A DNA stretch of 34,320 nucleotides from a virus, in IMG/VR virus record IMGVR_UViG_3300021599_002674, positions 1-34,320 of that record; one strand, given 5' to 3'. The notes beneath the pieces were generated by a model, which was given only the letters and a program-made list of their open reading frames with translations, was not told where the DNA came from and searched no databases. A program made the translations under genes and the position numbers. Shown piece after piece: positions 1-8,637 of the stretch; the stretch's first letter is position 1, and the number at the start of each line of letters is the position of its first letter.

Positions 1-5
1 TAATT

Positions 6-812
6 ATGTCAGATAAATTAAACGTTTCAATTGTATTACCAATTAAATCTTCAAGAGCTAGAGACTTTGCTGAATACTTCGGTAAAGCAATCCAATCAAT
101 AAAGAATCAAATTGTAGGTGTAGATGAATTAGTTATTGTACACACACAAGAAGAAAGTTTAGTTACTTTTTTAAATTCATTTGATTTTGGTGATTTAAAC
201 GTAAGTAAATATGTTTTTGAAGGAGACCCAACGTATTCAGGACAAATGAATTTTGGTATTGAGAAAGCCAAAAACCCGTGGGTGTCTTTTTTCGAATTTG
301 ATGATGAATATTCATCAATTTGGTTTAAAAACGTACAAAAGTATATGGAATCATATCCTGAAGTACAAGCTTTTTTACCTATAGTTGTTGATACAGATGA
401 GAAAGGAGTATTTAAAGGATTCACTAATGAGGCAACTTTTGCGGCTAACTTTAGTCAAGAAATGGGAGTCTTAACAAATGAAACTTTAAACGATTATTCA
501 AATTTCCAAACCGCTGGTATGGTTATCAAAAAAGAAGCGATAACTGATTTCGGTGGATTCAAACCTTCTATTAAGTTAACATTCGTGTATGAGTTTTTAC
601 TTAGAATGACTTATAACTCAATTAATATTATGTCTATTCCTCGTCTAGGATACAAACATACAAATATGAGAGAAGGATCAATATTTTGGAATTATAAGAA
701 CGGAGAATCAGTTCTTACAGATGACGAAGTTAAATTTTGGTTACAGACAGCCAAAAAAGAATATTTCTTCGTTGACGATAGGTCAATAAAATACGAAACA
801 ACGAAAGACTAA
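6..812 (+). CDS. GT-A type glycosyltransferase-like protein
   Basis: 268 aa. The N-terminus (NVSIVLPIKSS, then a DELVIVHT strand) has the beta-strand pattern of family 2 GT-A glycosyltransferases. An acidic EFDDEYS segment near residue 100 sits where the metal-binding DxD motif is expected, after a YSGQMNFGIEKAKNPWVSF stretch typical of the donor-sugar pocket. The likely role is sugar transfer to a phage structure or nucleic acid; the acceptor cannot be read. The stop overlaps the next start by one base (TAATG), so it is translationally linked to the late sigma factor gene. The start codon lies at the window edge, so its promoter is not visible. The fold assignment is fairly safe, the substrate unknown. 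Confidence 0.72.
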   Translation: MSDKLNVSIVLPIKSSRARDFAEYFGKAIQSIKNQIVGVDELVIVHTQEESLVTFLNSFDFGDLNVSKYVFEGDPTYSGQMNFGIEKAKNPWVSFFEFDDEYSSIWFKNVQKYMESYPEVQAFLPIVVDTDEKGVFKGFTNEATFAANFSQEMGVLTNETLNDYSNFQTAGMVIKKEAITDFGGFKPSIKLTFVYEFLLRMTYNSINIMSIPRLGYKHTNMREGSIFWNYKNGESVLTDDEVKFWLQTAKKEYFFVDDRSIKYETTKD

Positions 813-1594
813 TGATTGAAATCATTTCTGGACAAACAGAGGTTTCTGAAGTAATCGAGGTCTCTGATCAAACAGAAGATGCGTCATCGAAAAAAAGAGG
901 TAGAAAAGCAGTTAATTTAAATTATTTTGATGTAAGAGAAGAAACCGCAGTTAGAAATTTTCTAATAGCAGAAACATCTGAGGAAAAAAATAAAATTTAC
1001 AATGAGTTCTTACGAGGACCTCTTGATAAAATGATATCATCAATTATCAGACGATATAAATTATATCGTAAGGATATGGATTTTATTGAAATTCATGGAG
1101 ATACTCATTCCTTTTTGATGACGAAAGTCGATAAGTTTAAACCCGCAAAAAATAAGAAAGCGTATTCGTATTTTGGTACGATATGTAAGAATTATTTAAT
1201 GGGTCAAATAATTAAAGACCAAAAAGAAACAAATAGAAAAGTATCTTACGAAGACATATCTCAAAGTCTAGAGGAAAGACCTGACATGAGTTATAGGATA
1301 GATGAAGATGTTATGGATGTTGAAGGTCTGATTAGGAAGTACCTTATAGATTTAACAAAATTTATTGATGAAGAAAATCTTAATGATAATGAAAAAAAAT
1401 TAGGATATGCCCTAATTGATTTATTTGAAAATTACGAATTAATATTTTCAGGAGCTGACAATAACAAATTTAATAAGAATGTTATACTCTTATCATTAAG
1501 AGAAATGACAAACTTAAGTACAAAAGAAATACGAAGTGCGATGAAAAGGTTTAAAAAACTTTATATTTTCACTCAATCAAAGATGAAAATTTAA
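812..1594 (+). CDS. 55: Late-transcription sigma factor, T4 gp55-like
   Basis: 260 aa, longer than T4 gp55 (185 aa) because of a charged N-terminal extension of about 60 residues containing a KKRGRK patch. Residues about 70-165 resemble sigma region 2: a helix with IIRRYKLYRKDMDF, then KFKPAKNKKAYSYFGTICKN and LMGQIIKDQKETNRK, the arrangement seen in phage late sigma factors (…AYF..I..N…I…K). The C-terminal half (DLTKFIDEENLNDNEKKLG…LSLREMTNLSTKEIRSAMKRFKKL) looks like a small helix-turn-helix. It would direct host RNA polymerase to phage late promoters; the TATTTAT boxes in this window are the candidate targets. Identification is by motif and context only. Confidence 0.75.
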   Translation: MIEIISGQTEVSEVIEVSDQTEDASSKKRGRKAVNLNYFDVREETAVRNFLIAETSEEKNKIYNEFLRGPLDKMISSIIRRYKLYRKDMDFIEIHGDTHSFLMTKVDKFKPAKNKKAYSYFGTICKNYLMGQIIKDQKETNRKVSYEDISQSLEERPDMSYRIDEDVMDVEGLIRKYLIDLTKFIDEENLNDNEKKLGYALIDLFENYELIFSGADNNKFNKNVILLSLREMTNLSTKEIRSAMKRFKKLYIFTQSKMKI

Positions 1595-1601
1595 CTGAAA
1601 C

Positions 1602-1608
1602 TATTTAT
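1602..1608 (+). promoter_or_regulatory. Candidate late promoter box TATTTAT, 5 nt before ATG
   Basis: TATTTAT followed by CACAT and then the ATG at 1614. If transcription starts 6-7 nt after the box, as in T4 late promoters, the mRNA would begin at or next to the start codon. Confidence 0.5.
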
Positions 1609-1613
1609 CACAT

Positions 1614-1976
1614 ATGCCTCGTCCACAAAGAAAAGAAATAAATTTTAGTAAGGAGTCCATCCTCACACTAATGCAGGAGATCTATAATGAACTTGTAGAG
1701 CAAAGAAATACTGCAATCAGAATCCAAAATAAAATGTTATCTTTTATGAAGGACCCTGAAGATATGCAAACTATCGGTCCTGTTATTGAGAAACAACAAA
1801 AGATTGTAAACGATTGTGTTGAGAAAAAACTTAGTTTATCAAAACTACAATCTTCGATTTGGGAAAAAGCAAATAATCAAACTGAAAGTTTCTCATTATC
1901 TGATTTGGACGATGACTTGATACAAAATCTAATGCAAAAAGAAGTGGACTCTCCAGAGGATAATTATAAACTCTAA
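1614..1976 (+). CDS. Small helical hypothetical protein
   Basis: 120 aa, not recognised. It is predicted largely alpha-helical with coiled-coil character (ILTLMQEIYNELVEQRNTAIRIQNK; IEKQQKIVNDCVEKKL) and an acidic C-terminus (LSDLDDDLIQNLMQKE). It has its own candidate late box directly upstream and is followed after 6 nt by the 641-aa structural candidate, so it probably belongs to the tail/baseplate operon. A chaperone or small assembly factor would fit, but nothing in the sequence proves it. Confidence 0.6.
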   Translation: MPRPQRKEINFSKESILTLMQEIYNELVEQRNTAIRIQNKMLSFMKDPEDMQTIGPVIEKQQKIVNDCVEKKLSLSKLQSSIWEKANNQTESFSLSDLDDDLIQNLMQKEVDSPEDNYKL

Positions 1977-1982
1977 CCCACT

Positions 1983-3908
1983 ATGTCATTAGATTTAGAC
2001 TTTTCATATAAAAAAGCAAGCGAAAAAATACAATCCTTAAAGACATTTAAGGAAGTTTCTGATGCTGCAAAGTCATTAGAAAACGCCAACCAAAAAATAC
2101 CTTTCGATCAATTCAATACCAATTTTAAATCACCGTTAGAAAATTTAAAAAACGCAAAAAAAAGGTTTCAAAGACAAGTACCCTCACAATTAAAAAATTT
2201 ATTAAGTCTTTTTCAAGAAAATGCAGGTTCAGGTTCAGCAACTACAGGTTTCATAAAAAGAAGATTTCTTGAAGCATATACTAGAAGTGAACCTAAAATT
2301 AGACAAATAGTACAAGGTGAAATGTTTACTGCTGTTGGGTGTGCCCAAGAACAAAAGTATAATCCGAGCTCATCAATTTTTGTTCCAGTTTCAGCAATAG
2401 ATTTATTTGGTAAATTAAAGCAAGATCCTGAAACAGGATTAGGTAAATTATTTTACGAAAAACCAGATCCTGTTTACAATGAATTTCCATTCTCAATGAA
2501 CAAAGAATTATATCAGAGAATGCAAAGTCCAGGACAAACATTCGAAACACAGTTTGGTGGGAATTATTTAGGAGGATCTGAACAAGAGTTATTCAATATT
2601 TCTTACGTTACACAAAATGCTCGAGGAGTAACAGGTGATTTCTTCAAAGTTGACCTTAAAAATAGACAATCAACTAATAACGTCGGTGAATTTTTAAGTG
2701 ATTATTTTGCAACTATTAAAATGGTTGATACCTCTGATTTAATGGCCGAAATTGTAAATTTGGTAACTAATTCTGTTGATATGAAAGCGTCATTAGGTTT
2801 AGGTGAACTACAACAAAAGAAAAAATTCGAAGCTATCATGCAAAGAGTTTTAGGTCTTTGTTTCGATAGTAGACAATCAATCGATGTAAGTGGAGTAGCC
2901 AAAGTGGCAGAATTAGATGGAGTAGACGAATCATTCTTCCAATTAACTGACGTAGAATCTGCAATTATAGACTCTGAAATATCTAACATTCAAATGAGAT
3001 CATTGGAATTTGTCGAATGTGAGGGAGTTAGAGTTGATGTTGATTATAATAATATTGTTAATCAAATGGTTGAGTCAATTGATAATTTAGACTTAGATAA
3101 TCCAGATGTATTAGCCGAACAGATTACAAAAATTATTGATTCAGCATCCGACAACCCATCTTGGAGATTAAAAATCCCTAACGATTTTAATATTAAGTTA
3201 GCAATAGATACTGACCTTCTACAAAAACTACCCCTTGCTCTTGTCACATCTTTCTTATCTCCGAAGGTACTTCTTCCTATTATGGTTATGTTATATGCCA
3301 TCGGAAAAGAATACGCTGACGAAATAGATTCAATACAAAAATTTATGGAAAAATTTAAAAACTTTTTCGTAAATGTTGTGTCAAAAGCCGCTTCAATATT
3401 CATTAAAGAGTTATTTGAATTAATTAAGAGAGACATTTTACTTTTAGTTCAATCAATCGCTCAAGATGTTCAGAAGTCAAAAATTTTAAAAAAGTACGCA
3501 ATAATTGCAAAGTTAGTAGAATTGGCAACGATAATTGCACCTGCAATTGATGACTATAGAAAATGTAAATCTTTGATAGATGACATTCTAAGACTTTTAA
3601 ACTTCATTGGTAAAAGTTTAGGAATTTCCATACCTTATCCATTACTTTTATTGAGTGGTTTATTAGGTGGTACAACGCCTGAGGATAATACGATAAATGT
3701 AATCGAACAAATGCAGAAATTTGGTTTACCTACAGGCCCTTTACCTGATGGTAGTCCTAACTTAAATTTGGTTTCAGAATTCGCAAGACAGAAAGGTCAA
3801 GAACTCGCGGAGGCAGGTTCTGGATTTGTAAATGTTGCAATTCCACCTGATATTATATTACCATCAGGAAGACCATCGCAATTAACTTTATCTGGAAAAA
3901 AGTTTTAA
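1983..3908 (+). CDS. Large putative baseplate/virion structural protein
   Basis: 641 aa, no family recognised. The N-terminal 110 residues are helical and basic. The middle is mixed. Residues about 410-570 hold several amphipathic to strongly hydrophobic helices (LPLALVTSFLSPKVLLPIMV, SIPYPLLLLSGLLGG). The C-terminus is Gly/Pro-rich and ends in PSGRPSQLTLSGKKF. It lies directly upstream of a coiled-coil peptide and the gp5-like baseplate protein with 1-nt spacing, so a structural role in the baseplate or tail is inferred from position. The hydrophobic stretches could mean membrane interaction at infection or simply a helical core. Confidence 0.55.
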   Translation: MSLDLDFSYKKASEKIQSLKTFKEVSDAAKSLENANQKIPFDQFNTNFKSPLENLKNAKKRFQRQVPSQLKNLLSLFQENAGSGSATTGFIKRRFLEAYTRSEPKIRQIVQGEMFTAVGCAQEQKYNPSSSIFVPVSAIDLFGKLKQDPETGLGKLFYEKPDPVYNEFPFSMNKELYQRMQSPGQTFETQFGGNYLGGSEQELFNISYVTQNARGVTGDFFKVDLKNRQSTNNVGEFLSDYFATIKMVDTSDLMAEIVNLVTNSVDMKASLGLGELQQKKKFEAIMQRVLGLCFDSRQSIDVSGVAKVAELDGVDESFFQLTDVESAIIDSEISNIQMRSLEFVECEGVRVDVDYNNIVNQMVESIDNLDLDNPDVLAEQITKIIDSASDNPSWRLKIPNDFNIKLAIDTDLLQKLPLALVTSFLSPKVLLPIMVMLYAIGKEYADEIDSIQKFMEKFKNFFVNVVSKAASIFIKELFELIKRDILLLVQSIAQDVQKSKILKKYAIIAKLVELATIIAPAIDDYRKCKSLIDDILRLLNFIGKSLGISIPYPLLLLSGLLGGTTPEDNTINVIEQMQKFGLPTGPLPDGSPNLNLVSEFARQKGQELAEAGSGFVNVAIPPDIILPSGRPSQLTLSGKKF

Positions 3909-3909
3909 T

Positions 3910-4107
3910 ATGAACTTGAATGAAATAATTGAAGAATCAAAAAACAAAAAAAATCTACCTAATAAAAAATTAGTGGAGATGATGAGCGAATTAACAGATG
4001 AATTCGAAAAAACAAAAAAAGAATTAATTATTCTAACACAATATTTTGATAAACTTGAAGAGACGTATGACTCTTTATTAACTGAGTACGAAACTAGACA
4101 AAAATAA
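3910..4107 (+). CDS. Short coiled-coil protein
   Basis: 65 aa, almost entirely charged helix with a heptad-like pattern (LVEMMSELTDEFEKTKKEL; YFDKLEETYDSLLTEYE). It starts 1 nt after the preceding stop, and its own stop overlaps the next ATG by one base (TAATG), so it is co-translated between two baseplate-type genes. A small assembly chaperone or linker is plausible; no family is recognised. Confidence 0.6.
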   Translation: MNLNEIIEESKNKKNLPNKKLVEMMSELTDEFEKTKKELIILTQYFDKLEETYDSLLTEYETRQK

Positions 4108-5579
4108 TGGGACCAGATTCAGGTTTAATATTATCCAAAATACTCTTTACCGGAGTAGTTTTTGACAACCAAGACCCAATGTTACTTGGTAGAGTAAGAG
4201 CGTCTGGTTTAACCGATAACGTACAATCAATTTACGAAGGTATTCCTGATTGGAACCCCATAGAAGATCCTTGGGGACCAAGAGATCCTTTTGTTTATTT
4301 ATCATTACTACCATTTTTCATTAGTCAAATACCTAAGGTTGATGAACTTATACAAATAATATACTCCAACCCAAGAATACAATTTAGTAATCAGTTTTAT
4401 ATTCAAGGGCCGTTTTCATCACCGATGAATACTAACTTCGAAAAGAACGATGGAGCTGATCAAAATTTACCTACAGGTGTACAATACGCCCCATCTATTC
4501 CTATAAAAAACAAAAATGGTACTTATAAGGATAGTAAAAGTTTTGGTGTTTTCCCTGAACCAGGCGATAACGCTCTTTTAGGTAGAAAAAGTGCCGACGT
4601 TGTTGTAAAGGAGGATGAATTATTACTTAGAGCGGGTAAAACATTATATTTTAATCCTAATGAATTACCTGTAGCGTATACTCGAAGATCATTCATACAA
4701 TTGACTCAATTTAGAAACACCAAACAAACTCAAGGGTTCAATAAGTACACTAAATTAAATCAAATTATTCAATCTGTTAAGTTTTTGATTGAATACAATG
4801 TATTCAACCCTGAAAACTCACAGAACTCGTTTACGGGTGAAATAAACGTGTACTCGTTTACTTCACAAGTTTTAACTGACGACGAATTTACTTCAACCAA
4901 GAGTTATCCGAATAAAGCACTCAAAGAAGTTATCCCATTCAGTCGACTGACAATGAACGAAACGGTTGCAAAAATAAATTCAGTTCTTGAGGCATACAAT
5001 GATAATACTAATACACCTTATTTTTTTAGACCTTCACTATCCTTAACAGCATTTCAAAATAATCAAGATCCATCTGTTTTAGTACAAAGATTAAACGCCA
5101 CATACATTATTACGAATTCAAAACCAAATCCTGCGGCTAACATCAAAGGATCAGGATTAGTTTTTTGGAAAAACGCATACGGTCAACAATATACCCCCGA
5201 AAAAGTTATTGAACCAATTATAGATTACACACAAACACCTTCGTCGTATGGTGTGGTTGGAGCGGACAATGTTTATATTTTATCTCACAAATCAAAAATA
5301 CCAAATAAAACAAAAATTAATTTAGACGGAACTTTATATGGTATAAGTCAAGATAAGTTTGTGGATGAATTATTTAATCAAACCTCAAGTAGTGTTAGAG
5401 GGGAAGAGTTATTACAATTAATCAATCTAATTGTTCAGTTTTTAGTTGGTCACGTTCATCCGTTTCATGGGTTACCTCCGGTTCCTGTTGCAACAAACGG
5501 ATCAGACATCCCTTCGATACTAAATGAAATACAACAAGCGTCACAAAAAATCCTTAACGGCAATATCCGAATCAATTGA
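4107..5579 (+). CDS. 5: Baseplate hub/spike protein with gp5-like OB-fold
   Basis: 490 aa. Residues about 10-95 match the OB-fold of T4 gp5-type spike proteins: LFTGVVFDNQDPMLLGRVRA is the hallmark strand and turn, followed by WGPRDPFVYLSLLPFF and VDELIQIIY. The C-terminus has HVHPFHGLPPVPVA, a short His/Pro-rich segment common in baseplate OB proteins of this type. No lysozyme domain like that of T4 gp5 is visible; cell-wall hydrolysis may be supplied by the M23/lysozyme fusion at 24853-26856. The gene is in the plus-strand tail operon. The OB-fold call is good; the exact T4 orthology is an inference. Confidence 0.68.
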   Translation: MGPDSGLILSKILFTGVVFDNQDPMLLGRVRASGLTDNVQSIYEGIPDWNPIEDPWGPRDPFVYLSLLPFFISQIPKVDELIQIIYSNPRIQFSNQFYIQGPFSSPMNTNFEKNDGADQNLPTGVQYAPSIPIKNKNGTYKDSKSFGVFPEPGDNALLGRKSADVVVKEDELLLRAGKTLYFNPNELPVAYTRRSFIQLTQFRNTKQTQGFNKYTKLNQIIQSVKFLIEYNVFNPENSQNSFTGEINVYSFTSQVLTDDEFTSTKSYPNKALKEVIPFSRLTMNETVAKINSVLEAYNDNTNTPYFFRPSLSLTAFQNNQDPSVLVQRLNATYIITNSKPNPAANIKGSGLVFWKNAYGQQYTPEKVIEPIIDYTQTPSSYGVVGADNVYILSHKSKIPNKTKINLDGTLYGISQDKFVDELFNQTSSSVRGEELLQLINLIVQFLVGHVHPFHGLPPVPVATNGSDIPSILNEIQQASQKILNGNIRIN

Positions 5580-5586
5580 TATTTAT
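5580..5586 (+). promoter_or_regulatory. Candidate late promoter box TATTTAT, 12 nt before ATG
   Basis: TATTTAT overlaps the end of the upstream gene's stop region and is followed by an A-rich 12-nt spacer (TGAAAAAGATAA) before the ATG at 5599. Other members of the long-spacer class have similar A-rich spacers. Confidence 0.5.
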
Positions 5587-5598
5587 TGAAAAAGATAA

Positions 5599-7116
5599 AT
5601 GTCAATTTTAAGATCATATTTCAACAGGAACAATACAATTGTATCTGGCAATTACGTTAATACGGGAAGAAATCCTGTTACTCAATTAAATTTTGGTAAC
5701 ACACAAAACATTATTGCCCCTACAGGATATTCAAGATTTATCTTTGATTTGGACCTTTCTGAATTACAAGCGAAAGTTGCCACAGGTGAAATATCTACAG
5801 GATGTACAAACGGGTTCTCAGGAATAACACATACGTTAACAATGACAAACACTTCAACATTTGATTTGGATTTGTTGAATACGTATATGTCTGATGAAGC
5901 AAGAAGAGCAACCTCTTTCGATTTAATTTTATTTAGAATACCTAAAGTTTCAGGGTCAACAGGATTACCTCAGACATGGGATGAAGGTGTTGGATACGAT
6001 TATTATAATTTCCAAGCCACAAGAAATTCTGCAACAGGACAATTATCTCCTGATGAAACAGGATTGGACAAAGCCTTTTCTGATAGAGCATCTAACTGGT
6101 ACCAAAGAAGTACAATATTAGATTGGTCTACAGATGGTATCTACGATAACACAAATAGTGGTACAGGATCTACAGTAAATTATTCAGCATTAACAATTGT
6201 TGATGTTCAACATTTTGAGTTCGGTAATGAAGATATCAATTTTGATATGACAAACGAAATCAACTCTATTCTTGCCGGATCTTTAACAGGCGTAACAGGT
6301 TGGGGAGTTGCGTATTACCCTCAATTGGAGAACATCACAGGACTTACTGAAAACTATAGTGTAGGGTTTTTCTCAAGACATACTCAAACATTCTATCAAC
6401 CATATCTTTTAACGAATTACGATGACTTAATTGATGATGACCGTAATACATTTACAAAAGGTAAAATTAACAATCTATATCTTTACGTTTACCAAAACGG
6501 TGATTTCGCAAATTTAGATCAATTACCTGTAGTAGATGTTAAAGACGCAAATGGTAATGTTATACCAGGTCTTAATAGTTTACCTACTTGTTTACGTACA
6601 AAAGGGGTTTACGAAGTGTCTATACCAGATATATTACCGAATCTAACTCCATGTATTTATTACGATAATTGGACAGGATTAGTTATAAATGGTCAATCTA
6701 TACCAAACGTTCAAAATGAATTTGTTTTATTACCTATTCAGGCAAATATTATTATCGGATCTCAATCACAAGATCCATCTAATTTTGGTTTTACTTTCTA
6801 CGGAATTAATCAAGATGAAAAAATATTAAATACAGATGTCAGAAAAGTAGGTGTTGTTGTTAAACGAGCTTATACCACAAATACAGTTCTACAAAATGTT
6901 CAAGCGTTTTATAGAGTTTATGTTATGGAAGGTCAAACTGAAGTTCAAGTACAAGATTGGACTAAAATTAATAGAACACCAAATGAATTTTATTTCATAT
7001 TTGATATGAAAGACAAGATTCCAAATGAATATTTTGTGGATATTAGAGTGAATACTAATGGGGAGAAAGATACTTATAAAAGACAATTAAAATTCCAAAT
7101 CGTTAATAAGAAATAA
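5599..7116 (+). CDS. Beta-rich tail/baseplate surface protein
   Basis: 505 aa, rich in Asn, Thr, Gly and aromatic residues with short beta strands and almost no helix. The first half (RFIFDLDLSELQAKV, TSFDLILFRIPK, GYDYYNFQATRN, ASNWYQRSTILDWS) resembles DNRLRE-type/carbohydrate-binding beta-sandwich segments found in phage tail appendages. The C-terminal third (VGVVVKRAYTTNTVLQNVQAFYRVYVMEG…YFVDIRVNTNGEKDTYKRQLKFQIVNKK) looks like an Ig-like or beta-sandwich anchoring domain. It has its own candidate late promoter and follows the gp5-like gene. A tail fibre, adhesin or baseplate decoration is likely; the precise role is unknown. Confidence 0.6.
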   Translation: MSILRSYFNRNNTIVSGNYVNTGRNPVTQLNFGNTQNIIAPTGYSRFIFDLDLSELQAKVATGEISTGCTNGFSGITHTLTMTNTSTFDLDLLNTYMSDEARRATSFDLILFRIPKVSGSTGLPQTWDEGVGYDYYNFQATRNSATGQLSPDETGLDKAFSDRASNWYQRSTILDWSTDGIYDNTNSGTGSTVNYSALTIVDVQHFEFGNEDINFDMTNEINSILAGSLTGVTGWGVAYYPQLENITGLTENYSVGFFSRHTQTFYQPYLLTNYDDLIDDDRNTFTKGKINNLYLYVYQNGDFANLDQLPVVDVKDANGNVIPGLNSLPTCLRTKGVYEVSIPDILPNLTPCIYYDNWTGLVINGQSIPNVQNEFVLLPIQANIIIGSQSQDPSNFGFTFYGINQDEKILNTDVRKVGVVVKRAYTTNTVLQNVQAFYRVYVMEGQTEVQVQDWTKINRTPNEFYFIFDMKDKIPNEYFVDIRVNTNGEKDTYKRQLKFQIVNKK

Positions 7117-7117
7117 T

Positions 7118-7591
7118 ATGACAAAGAAAATCGTAACATTATCAGAATCACAACTTACTGATTTGATAAGAAGGGCAATGAATGAGGCTAATCACAGAAC
7201 TGAAAACTATATGACGTTCTCTAATCTTCAACAAATGAAAAGACAAATCGATATGTTAATGGAATTAGATGAAGAGGTTATTGATGAAATTATTCAAAAT
7301 GGACATGATTGGGCAGATGACCACATCAGTGTTGCTAAAGAAAATTTAGATCAGGTATTTGATTTTATGATGAACGAAACAAAAAAAAGTAACGAATATA
7401 TTGATTACGAAGATATAACAGAAGGTAGAAAAAAAACAGGGACAAAACTTTGTGCAAGAGGTAAATCCGCAGCTAAATCTAAATTCAAAGTTTACCCTTC
7501 AGCATACGCTAATGGATATGCAGTTCAAGTTTGTAAAGGTAAAATCAAAGGATTAGACGGAAAAAAACAATGTTCGGGAACATATTGTTAA
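7118..7591 (+). CDS. Small protein with LSES N-terminal module and cysteine-containing basic C-terminus
   Basis: 157 aa. The N-terminus has VTLSESQLTDLIRRAMNE, the first of several [LI][ST]ES...x-E segments in this window. The middle is acidic helix. The C-terminus (KLCARGKSAAKSKFKVYPSA, then YANGYAVQVCKGKIKG and CSGTYC) is a basic, cysteine-containing segment I have seen as a recurrent domain of large phages, of unknown function. It starts 1 nt after the previous stop. If the N-terminal segment is cleaved by the gp21-like protease, the basic domain could be a DNA-associated internal head protein; this is an inference. Confidence 0.65.
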   Translation: MTKKIVTLSESQLTDLIRRAMNEANHRTENYMTFSNLQQMKRQIDMLMELDEEVIDEIIQNGHDWADDHISVAKENLDQVFDFMMNETKKSNEYIDYEDITEGRKKTGTKLCARGKSAAKSKFKVYPSAYANGYAVQVCKGKIKGLDGKKQCSGTYC

Positions 7592-7614
7592 TCCAAAAAA
7601 TTAATTTATATTTG
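7585..7614 (+). promoter_or_regulatory. Host-type (Bacteroidota) promoter
   Basis: TTG at 7585-7587 and TATATTTG at 7607-7614, spacer 19 nt, a match to the Bacteroidota consensus TTTG/TTG-N19-21-TAnnTTTG. The expected start of transcription falls at about the ATG (7619), so the transcript may be leaderless. Confidence 0.62.
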
Positions 7615-7618
7615 TGGT

Positions 7619-8020
7619 ATGAACCAAAATGAAAATTCTGGAATACTATTTAGGTTATTTTTGTATCTAAAAGATAAATTTGACCCAAAGCCTCCGATAG
7701 CAGAAGAAGTTGAAACATGTACACATATAGTACTTAAAGTACTTGATTACGAGGACACGGAATTAGTATACGCACCAGTTTCAAACAAAAGATTTATAGT
7801 AAATGAAGATAAAGGTATGGCCATCACCATAGAGAATAGAGTCGTCCATATTATCAATCACGTATACAGTTATAGTATCTACATGGAAAATAACGAATGT
7901 TACGGTAAAATTCTAAAAAAATTTGATGATATTTCTGAAAAGAAAAAAAATGAATTAGAAGTAAAACTCACCAATAATATCAAACATTCATTAAAGAAAA
8001 TATTAGAAGGACTCTCTTAA
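7619..8020 (+). CDS. Hypothetical protein under a host-type promoter
   Basis: 133 aa, not recognised. It is a mixed alpha/beta protein with no signal peptide. The N-terminus (ILFRLFLYLKDKF) is amphipathic, the centre has several strands (HIVLKVLDYEDTELVYAPV; AITIENRVVHIINHVYSYSI) and the C-terminus is a basic helix (KHSLKKILEGL). It is transcribed apart from the preceding baseplate operon by its own TTG-N19-TATATTTG promoter, which suggests early or host-polymerase expression. Its end overlaps the end of the convergent gene at 8003-8362. Confidence 0.6.
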   Translation: MNQNENSGILFRLFLYLKDKFDPKPPIAEEVETCTHIVLKVLDYEDTELVYAPVSNKRFIVNEDKGMAITIENRVVHIINHVYSYSIYMENNECYGKILKKFDDISEKKKNELEVKLTNNIKHSLKKILEGLS

Positions 8021-8362
8021 GACCTTAAAAATAATTTCCCTAATTCCTTCGTTTTTTGGTTTATACGAAGTCATCACAGGTTTTTGACCTTTACCTGTTT
8101 GAGTATCTTTCTTCTCGGCAGTTCTTTTTTGTCTACAAGCGGCTCTTTTTTGATCTTCAGACATTTTTCTAGCAACACCCATAGCACGACACTTAGGATA
8201 TGCCTTATCGTCCGCTTCAGGTCTACCGCAAGGAGGATGTTTACCTTTCTTATCTTTACGACAAATATTAACCCAAGGTCCCTGAGGTTGTTTACTACCT
8301 TTAGACTTCTTTTTAGTTCCAAACCAAACAGCTAAATCTTCTTTCAAGAAATCTTTACTCAT
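8003..8362 (-). CDS. DUF5872-like basic Cys protein
   Basis: 119 aa from the ATG at 8362. I chose this start because a TATTTAT box ends 4 nt upstream and because the longer open frame only adds a non-conserved hydrophobic stretch. It has the recurrent phage pattern KGSKQPQGPWVNICRKDKKG, then HPPCGRPEADDKAYPKCRA and RKMSEDQKRAACRQKRTAEK. The four conserved Cys residues and many Lys/Arg residues suggest a small metal- or nucleic-acid-binding protein. Function in phages is unknown; cellular and viral relatives are annotated only as DUF5872-like. It is convergent with the 7619-8020 gene. Confidence 0.68.
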   Translation of the reverse strand: MSKDFLKEDLAVWFGTKKKSKGSKQPQGPWVNICRKDKKGKHPPCGRPEADDKAYPKCRAMGVARKMSEDQKRAACRQKRTAEKKDTQTGKGQKPVMTSYKPKNEGIREIIFKVLRESF

Positions 8363-8366
8363 GTAA

Positions 8367-8373
8367 ATAAATA
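8367..8373 (-). promoter_or_regulatory. Candidate late promoter box (sense TATTTAT), 4 nt before ATG
   Basis: The sense strand reads TATTTAT, TTAC, then ATG (8362). Short-spacer class, predicted leaderless. Confidence 0.48.
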
Positions 8374-8389
8374 TCATAAAATTACAATT

Positions 8390-8608
8390 ATGACAGTAGC
8401 AACAGAACAACAAATTCAAGGAGCACTATTTGGTACCATCCAATATGCTGATGAAACATCATTAGGTGTTTTTTTAGATAACCTAAAAAAAGAACAAGCC
8501 ATTCTGATTATTACAGAGGCACTTAAATACGGATATGAAAGAGGATTGTATGATCTTAAAGAATCCGAATCAATATCAAAATCATTGAGAATAATATCCA
8601 CAGAATAA
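8390..8608 (+). CDS. Small hypothetical protein
   Basis: 72 aa, not recognised. It is a predicted helical protein (LGVFLDNLKKEQAILIITEALKYGYERGLYDLKESESISK). It is divergent from the 8003-8362 gene with a 27-nt gap and is closed by a strong hairpin terminator directly after its stop. No clear promoter of either class could be read upstream. Confidence 0.6.
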   Translation: MTVATEQQIQGALFGTIQYADETSLGVFLDNLKKEQAILIITEALKYGYERGLYDLKESESISKSLRIISTE

Positions 8609-8634
8609 AAAAAGGACCTCACGGGGTCCTTTTT
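8607..8634. terminator. Bidirectional intrinsic terminator
   Basis: A-tract, GGACC, loop TCACGG, GGTCC, T-tract. It lies between the convergent stops at 8608 (+) and 8638 (-) and can serve both genes. Confidence 0.85.
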
Positions 8635-8637
8635 CAT

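Noticed and set aside
8390-8608. A TATTTAT late box for the 8390 plus-strand gene
   Set aside because: The AT-rich word upstream (AATAAATA) is the reverse complement of the box and belongs to the divergent 8362 gene.
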